From NCBI RefSeq assembly GCF_002222615.2, contig NZ_CP022412.2, forward strand, positions 1,178,001 through 1,242,000: a stretch of DNA of 64,000 bases, in the 5' to 3' direction. The stretch's first letter is position 1. Each line of letters begins with the position of its first letter. Below, one piece after another: positions 58,043 through 64,000 of the stretch. This DNA is from Bacteroides caccae (lineage in GTDB: Bacteria > Bacteroidota > Bacteroidia > Bacteroidales > Bacteroidaceae). The notes beneath the pieces are model-generated. The model did not search any database. It was not told the origin of the DNA and saw only the letters and a program-made list of their open reading frames with translations. Position numbers and translations under genes: made by a program.

Positions 58043-58234
58043 CTATTTCTTACGTGTGCCAAATACCTGATACAGCAAGATGCATAGTGCTACGGCCATT
58101 ACACATACTGGTGCTATCCATGCTTCCGGATGAATGATGACCAGAAAGATGCAGGTAACGATAACGCACAATGTCAGGACAATAAGAAATAGTCTGATCT
58201 TTGCGAATAACGGGTTAGTAGTTTTCATCTTCAT
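58043..58234 (-). CDS. Small two-helix membrane protein
   Basis: 63 residues with two hydrophobic helices (about 13-34 and 37-57) and basic ends (KMKTTN, GTRKK). No family recognised. It is the only plausible gene between DUF3109 and gyrB; hydrophobic pattern and start at an ATG support it, but promoter evidence is weak. Confidence 0.5.
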   Translation of the reverse strand: MKMKTTNPLFAKIRLFLIVLTLCVIVTCIFLVIIHPEAWIAPVCVMAVALCILLYQVFGTRKK

Positions 58235-58315
58235 AGCTACTGTTTTCTATGTTTTTTTGCAATATAGTGATTTAGCACTGAAAATGTTACTGTCTTTAGT
58301 CTTTATTAAGATATG

Positions 58316-58363
58316 GATAAAGAAAAACGCCGATCGAAGAATGCTCCTTCTTCATCGGCGTTT
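58316..58363 (-). terminator. Terminator after gyrB
   Basis: AAACGCCGAT / ATCGGCGTTT outer stem with GAAGAA / TTCTTC inner stem; minus strand continues TTTTTCTTT. Confidence 0.85.
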
Positions 58364-58410
58364 CCTCGTTGTAAGATGTGAGGTTGGTTTATAAAAACGT
58401 AAAATTAATA

Positions 58411-60498
<2,088 letters not shown>

Positions 60499-60511
60499 CT
60501 ATACACAGTAA

Positions 60512-60535
60512 AGGCCGAACTTAAAAGTTCAGCCT
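60512..60535 (-). terminator. Terminator after rpsT
   Basis: AGGC-c-GAACTT / AAGTTC-a-GCCT stem; weak T-run on the minus strand (TTTACTG). Confidence 0.6.
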
Positions 60536-60567
60536 GATGCTATATAGAATTGTTAAATTCCTATGTA

Positions 60568-60822
60568 TTAAGCGAGCTTGTTGATATAAAGAGCGAGCTT
60601 AGATTTCAGATTGTTAGCTTTATTTTTGTGAATAATGTTCACTTTAGCCAACTTATCCAACATCTTTGTAATGCCCGGATACATTGCAACTGCTTCAGCT
60701 TTGTCTGTAGTTGCGCGAAGCTTTCTAACAGCATTTCTCATGGTCTTACCATAGTATCTGTTATGAAGTCTTCTAGTCTCTTCTTGTCTGATTCTTTTCA
60801 GTGATGATTTATGATTTGCCAT
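60568..60822 (-). CDS. rpsT: 30S ribosomal protein S20
   Basis: 84 residues, basic, starting [21 protein letters not shown], the standard S20 N-terminus, with [16 protein letters not shown] at the end. Binds 16S rRNA in the small subunit. It lies 41 bases downstream of tRNA-Glu on the same strand with no promoter box between, so both probably share the promoter at 61000-61030. Confidence 0.96.
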   Translation of the reverse strand: MANHKSSLKRIRQEETRRLHNRYYGKTMRNAVRKLRATTDKAEAVAMYPGITKMLDKLAKVNIIHKNKANNLKSKLALYINKLA

Positions 60823-60863
60823 TTCGACTAATCTATTTTTTAGTTCTTTATTCTTTTTACTTG

Positions 60864-60935
60864 TAGCCCGTGGGGGAATCGAACCCCCCTTTCAAGAATG
60901 AAAATCTTGCGTCCTAACCGATAGACGAACGGGCC
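60864..60935 (-). tRNA. tRNA-Glu (anticodon TTC)
   Basis: 72 bases. Acceptor arms GGCCCGT/ACGGGCT, anticodon stem CAAGA/TCTTG around loop TTTTCAT, T-arm with GGTTCGATTCC-type loop. CCA is not encoded. Confidence 0.95.
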
Positions 60936-60999
60936 ATCCTGTTGTTGCATTTCTGCATTTTGCTTTCTCGAATCAGTGTTTGTTTCTCGATTGCGGATG

Positions 61000-61030
61000 C
61001 AAAGGTAGGAACTTTTTTGAAACTGACAAA
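61000..61030 (-). promoter_or_regulatory. Promoter of tRNA-Glu-rpsT
   Basis: Minus strand TTTG (61030-61027), exactly 19 bases, TACCTTTG (61007-61000): ideal Bacteroides -33/-7 promoter. Confidence 0.75.
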
Positions 61031-61341
61031 CTATTCATTAAATTTTTTTCGATAAAATAGTCGTTTTTTTCTCTTGATGTTTTGTTTTATATTGAAAATC
61101 AGTGGAATAAATGGCAGATTTTTTTGTGAGAAAATGTACGCTCTCTTAAAAATACCGGGAAGTATATATACTTGTATACCTTAATATATAGGAAAGTTTA
61201 TTTCCGATTTAAATCGCGAACTTGTTTTTTCTTTGTAAGAATGTAATCCGGTTTAAAAAAGAAATCTGCAAAGTCATAAAAATGCAGTTTTTTATGTTTC
61301 TCTTTGTAACTAAATGATTATTTTGACGACTAACGGGACAA
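61031..61341. other. AT-rich gene-free region before ECF operon
   Basis: About 310 bases, very AT-rich. It contains a 14-base palindrome AAGTATATATACTT (61160-61173), a short CTGCA/TGCAG stem followed by six T residues near 61266-61295, and the ECF-type promoter at 61306-61330. No coding sequence is supported. Confidence 0.6.
61306..61330 (+). promoter_or_regulatory. Putative ECF-type promoter of the second sigma operon
   Basis: GTAAC (61306-61310), 16-base spacer, CGAC (61327-61330), 11 bases before the ATG at 61342; same layout as 18316-18340. Confidence 0.5.
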
Positions 61342-61827
61342 ATGCTAAGAACGATGAATGACAATAAAGAATTTATAGATATGCTATTGCAGAACAAACG
61401 TATCATTTATAAGATATGTTTTATGTATGCGAGGGACAATGATGATATTAATGATTTGTATCAGGATGTCGTTCTTAGTTTGTGGAAGAGCTTTCGGAAC
61501 TTTAAAGGTCATAGTAGCGTGAGCACATGGATATATCGGATTACACTCAACACTTGCATCACAAACCTGCGGAAAAAGAAGAATTATGATTATGTACCAT
61601 TGAAACAAGACATAGATATACTGGATGATTGCGAACATGACGAATGCATGAAACATCTGTATCAGCTTATACATCAATTAGATAATGTAGATAAGATGTA
61701 TATTATGCTTTGGTTGGATGAAAAAAGTTATGATGAAATAGCGGAAATAGTAGGAGTGGGTCGCAATAATGTGGCCATCCGTATTCATCGTATTAAAGAG
61801 AAACTGAAAAAGATGTCGAACCGATAA
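61342..61827 (+). CDS. ECF-type RNA polymerase sigma factor
   Basis: 161 residues (or 157 from ATG 61354). Region 2: FMYARDNDDINDLYQDVVLSL and WIYRITLNTCITNL; region 4: KSYDEIAEIVGVGRNNVAIR. No FecR-type partner follows; instead two small membrane proteins are encoded downstream, the first 12 bases away, and they probably control or answer to it. Probable self-activation. Confidence 0.9.
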   Translation: MLRTMNDNKEFIDMLLQNKRIIYKICFMYARDNDDINDLYQDVVLSLWKSFRNFKGHSSVSTWIYRITLNTCITNLRKKKNYDYVPLKQDIDILDDCEHDECMKHLYQLIHQLDNVDKMYIMLWLDEKSYDEIAEIVGVGRNNVAIRIHRIKEKLKKMSNR

Positions 61828-61839
61828 ATAGAATATAAT

Positions 61840-62421
61840 ATGGAATTTGATGAACTAAAAAAGGCATGGGGACAATTTAATGATAAGATCAATTGTCAGG
61901 AAGTTGTCGAAAGGCAGCAAGTTGAAGAAATGCTCGCAAAGAAGAGAATGACCAGCTATAACCGGTTATTATGGTATGAACGGATCTCTCTGGGGATTCT
62001 GTTTTTTTTGTTTTTGAATGTTTTAGTTTACATTCTGATTGACCCCTTTTTCCTGGCCATGTCGAATATAGTATTCTTTATTGCAATCTCGGTACCCTTC
62101 GGGATAAATCTGTTTCAGTATTATAAACTCAAACAAGCAGGATGCATGAAATATGATTTGGAACGCCAGATTCTTCATGTTTTGCAGTATAAATCATCGC
62201 TTTATTGGGGATACATCAGTACTTATGTTGCTTTTGTTCCGTTCCTTGCCTGGTCCATCATTTATGCTACTCTTGTACGGGGATGTATTATTGTGGGTAT
62301 TGTGTTGTTGCTGGTCATTCTTGATATCTTTGTATTCCGGCATTTATATCGGAAAGTGGGACAACTCCTTGAAGCGAATAAAGAATTGAGAAGGCTGGAA
62401 GATATGATACAAAATAACTGA
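61840..62421 (+). CDS. Membrane protein in ECF operon, possible anti-sigma factor
   Basis: 193 residues. Cytoplasmic N-terminus MEFDELKKAWGQFNDKINCQ, then four hydrophobic helices (about 48-68, 73-92, 125-145, 148-166) and a charged C-terminal helix. Position 12 bases after the sigma gene and the N-terminal soluble helix suggest an anti-sigma or sigma-sensing role. I recognise no named domain. Confidence 0.7.
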   Translation: MEFDELKKAWGQFNDKINCQEVVERQQVEEMLAKKRMTSYNRLLWYERISLGILFFLFLNVLVYILIDPFFLAMSNIVFFIAISVPFGINLFQYYKLKQAGCMKYDLERQILHVLQYKSSLYWGYISTYVAFVPFLAWSIIYATLVRGCIIVGIVLLLVILDIFVFRHLYRKVGQLLEANKELRRLEDMIQNN

Positions 62422-62483
62422 TTGAATAGCTTATGTTCCTATTTACTAACTATTTCCGATAATCACTCTAAATTAAATATATT

Positions 62484-63062
62484 ATGAGAACTATTTTATT
62501 TATCTCTTTTTTGTTGCTTCTTTGGTGCGGCTTTTCTTCATTTGAGAGTACTTCTGTCCGTCCTAACGGCTGGTATTATGTGATTGATATGGAGCATGAC
62601 AGTTTGTCGGCAGACCCGATTGTGACAGTGAAAGATTTCGCAAGGATAAAACTGGATTCAGTGTCGGACTCGAACGAGGACAATATGGCTTACCGTATTC
62701 TCGGAGTATTGGACGACTCTCATAAAACGACTTGGGCTGAAGCGACGGAAAAGTCAATAGGCAAGCATATCGGATTCTTATTCAATGGTGTCATTCTTAC
62801 AGCTCCTTATGTGAATTGTAAGATAGAGAGTGGCAAATTCTTTATTGCTACGGATAAGGCCTACGATATGAAACTGCTTTATCAACAGATTCTTCAGGAA
62901 GCCGGATGTAAAAGTGAGTTCGGCTTTACAGATGAAGTAGGCCAAGGAGAATCTACATTCACTTTCTGGCTCATAAGAGGGGGGCTCATTGGTTTACTTC
63001 TGGTTATTATGTGTTTTGGATTCTTAAAAGTACGGAAGATTAAAAAGACTGTTTCAGGATGA
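62484..63062 (+). CDS. Membrane protein with SecD P1-head-like domain
   Basis: 192 residues: N-terminal signal or membrane segment (1-20), periplasmic domain (about 25-150) and C-terminal membrane helix (about 164-183) with basic tail. The stretch TEKSIGKHIGFLFNGVILTAPYVN plus IESGKFFIA (described in parts) resembles the P1-head subdomain of SecD, where GK-x-LAIVLDG-x-V-x-SAP is typical. Not a translocase by itself: no SecD transmembrane block. Third gene of the ECF operon; role unknown. Confidence 0.65.
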   Translation: MRTILFISFLLLLWCGFSSFESTSVRPNGWYYVIDMEHDSLSADPIVTVKDFARIKLDSVSDSNEDNMAYRILGVLDDSHKTTWAEATEKSIGKHIGFLFNGVILTAPYVNCKIESGKFFIATDKAYDMKLLYQQILQEAGCKSEFGFTDEVGQGESTFTFWLIRGGLIGLLLVIMCFGFLKVRKIKKTVSG

Positions 63063-63122
63063 AATAGGGCATTGGTCGCATTTTTTTTGTAGTTTTGCTA
63101 CCGGATTGAAATATGCAAGTAT

Positions 63123-63851
63123 ATGCTGCAAAAGACAAAAGGAATAGTTCTTCATACGCTCAAATATAATGATACTTCTATCATTGTAGATATGTATACG
63201 GAGTTGTCCGGAAGGGCTTCGTTTCTTGTCGCAGTACCTCGTTCGCGAAAGGCGGCAGTGAAGTCTGTTCTGTTCCAACCGTTGTCTTTCATTGAGTTCG
63301 AGGCCGATTATCGTCCGAATGCGACACTTTATCGCATCAAGGAGGCGAAATCTTTTTATCCCTTTTCTTCTATTCCCTATGACCCGTATAAATCTTCAAT
63401 GGCACTTTTCTTGTCAGAGTTCCTCTATCGGGCAGTTCGGGAGGAGGCAGAGAATCGTCCTTTGTTCGCTTATTTGCAACATTCAATTATTTGGCTGGAT
63501 GAGTGTGGGGGAGGTTTTGCCAATTTTCATCTGGTGTTTTTGATGAGACTTTCCCGCTTTTTGGGGCTTTACCCTAATTTGGAAGACTACCATACAGGCG
63601 ATTATTTTGATTTGCTGAATGCCTGTTTCACTTCCATTCGTCCCCAACTGCATTCTTCCTATATTAATCCTGAGGAGGCAGGGCGACTCCGCCAGTTGAT
63701 GCGCATGAATTATGAAACAATGCATCTTTTCGGCATGAGTCGTGCGGAACGTGCTCGTTGCCTGACCATTATGAATGACTATTATCGCTTGCATCTGCCG
63801 GATTTCCCGGCTTTGAAATCACTGGAAGTATTGAAAGAATTGTTTGATTAG
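63123..63851 (+). CDS. recO: DNA repair protein RecO
   Basis: 242 residues. N-terminal OB fold begins [20 protein letters not shown], with [19 protein letters not shown]; helical C-terminal part with [11 protein letters not shown]. The zinc-binding cysteines present in many RecO proteins are not seen, as in other Bacteroides. Loads RecA together with RecR. 60 bases after the ECF operon, possibly with separate transcription. Confidence 0.92.
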   Translation: MLQKTKGIVLHTLKYNDTSIIVDMYTELSGRASFLVAVPRSRKAAVKSVLFQPLSFIEFEADYRPNATLYRIKEAKSFYPFSSIPYDPYKSSMALFLSEFLYRAVREEAENRPLFAYLQHSIIWLDECGGGFANFHLVFLMRLSRFLGLYPNLEDYHTGDYFDLLNACFTSIRPQLHSSYINPEEAGRLRQLMRMNYETMHLFGMSRAERARCLTIMNDYYRLHLPDFPALKSLEVLKELFD

Positions 63852-63930
63852 ATTTGTTATTCGCTTGTTGTATGTAACTTTAGTTATATTTTTACATGGG
63901 TTAAAGCCATTGAGTTCTAAAAATATATAT

Positions 63931-63938
63931 TACTTTTG
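63931..63938 (+). promoter_or_regulatory. -7 promoter box at the window edge
   Basis: TACTTTTG with TTG at about 63910, 18 bases upstream; supports a gene starting at 63969. Confidence 0.5.
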
Positions 63939-63968
63939 TCCTCAATGTAATGACTAGAGCTAAACAAC

Positions 63969-64000
63969 ATGAAGATATTCATAAACTTAACGGAATATAT
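63969..64000 (+). CDS. Possible start of a further gene, cut by window edge
   Basis: ATG at 63969 opens a frame reading MKIFINLTEY to the window end, 31 bases after a consensus -7 box. Too short to identify. Confidence 0.3.
   Translation, partial: MKIFINLTEY

Overview
The window is a stretch of a Bacteroides chromosome. The evidence is the SusC/SusD pair with an ECF sigma factor and FecR anti-sigma factor, repeated Bacteroidetes -7 promoter boxes of the form TAnnTTTG, a long Asn-rich infB, and the sufBCDS and rimP-nusA-infB-cvpA gene orders. The species cannot be fixed from the sequence alone; protein content fits the B. thetaiotaomicron/ovatus group.

Layout. 1-900: 3' end of a VapE/DUF3874-type P-loop protein, probably left from a mobile element. 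1.0-8.0 kb: envelope block with an MsbA-like ABC exporter, an LTA-synthase-like membrane phosphatase-fold enzyme, a GtrA flippase, a GtrB-type polyprenyl-phosphate glycosyltransferase and a convergent ArnT/GT39 transferase, together resembling a three-component periplasmic glycosylation system. 8.0-10.0 kb: RNase HI, a nitroreductase and shikimate kinase, the last with a 15-bp palindrome against its start codon. 10.2-15.6 kb: a tight three-gene operon of a large Sel1-repeat protein, an HSP90 paralogue and a TPR-like protein, not recognised as any described system. 15.6-20.7 kb: speA-argB, an ECF sigma/membrane anti-sigma pair and a YgjP-like metallohydrolase. 20.8-31.2 kb: rimP-nusA-infB, then cvpA-sufB-sufC-sufD-sufS. 

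31.8-46.8 kb: a minus-strand glycan/glycoprotein utilisation locus (PUL). It holds ECF sigma, FecR, SusC with an N-terminal STN domain, SusD and a secreted sulfatase. Upstream are a secreted alkaline-phosphatase-superfamily enzyme, an M60 (enhancin/mucinase-like) lipoprotein with HEIGH, and a GH36 alpha-galactosidase. This set suggests attack on host glycoproteins. The susC leader carries on its opposite strand a consensus promoter followed about 80 nt later by a perfect hairpin plus T-run, the layout of a DonS-like antisense sRNA. A conserved bipartite element lies upstream of both fecR and the M60 gene and may be the target of the PUL sigma factor.

47.3-63.9 kb: a membrane pyrophosphatase with the K+-dependent signature, RNase HII, a DUF5723 outer-membrane-type protein, CorA, a large TlpA-like thioredoxin protein, gpmI, a Cys-rich DUF3109 protein, gyrB, a tRNA-Glu(TTC)-rpsT unit, a second ECF sigma operon with two membrane proteins, recO, and the promoter and first codons of a further gene.
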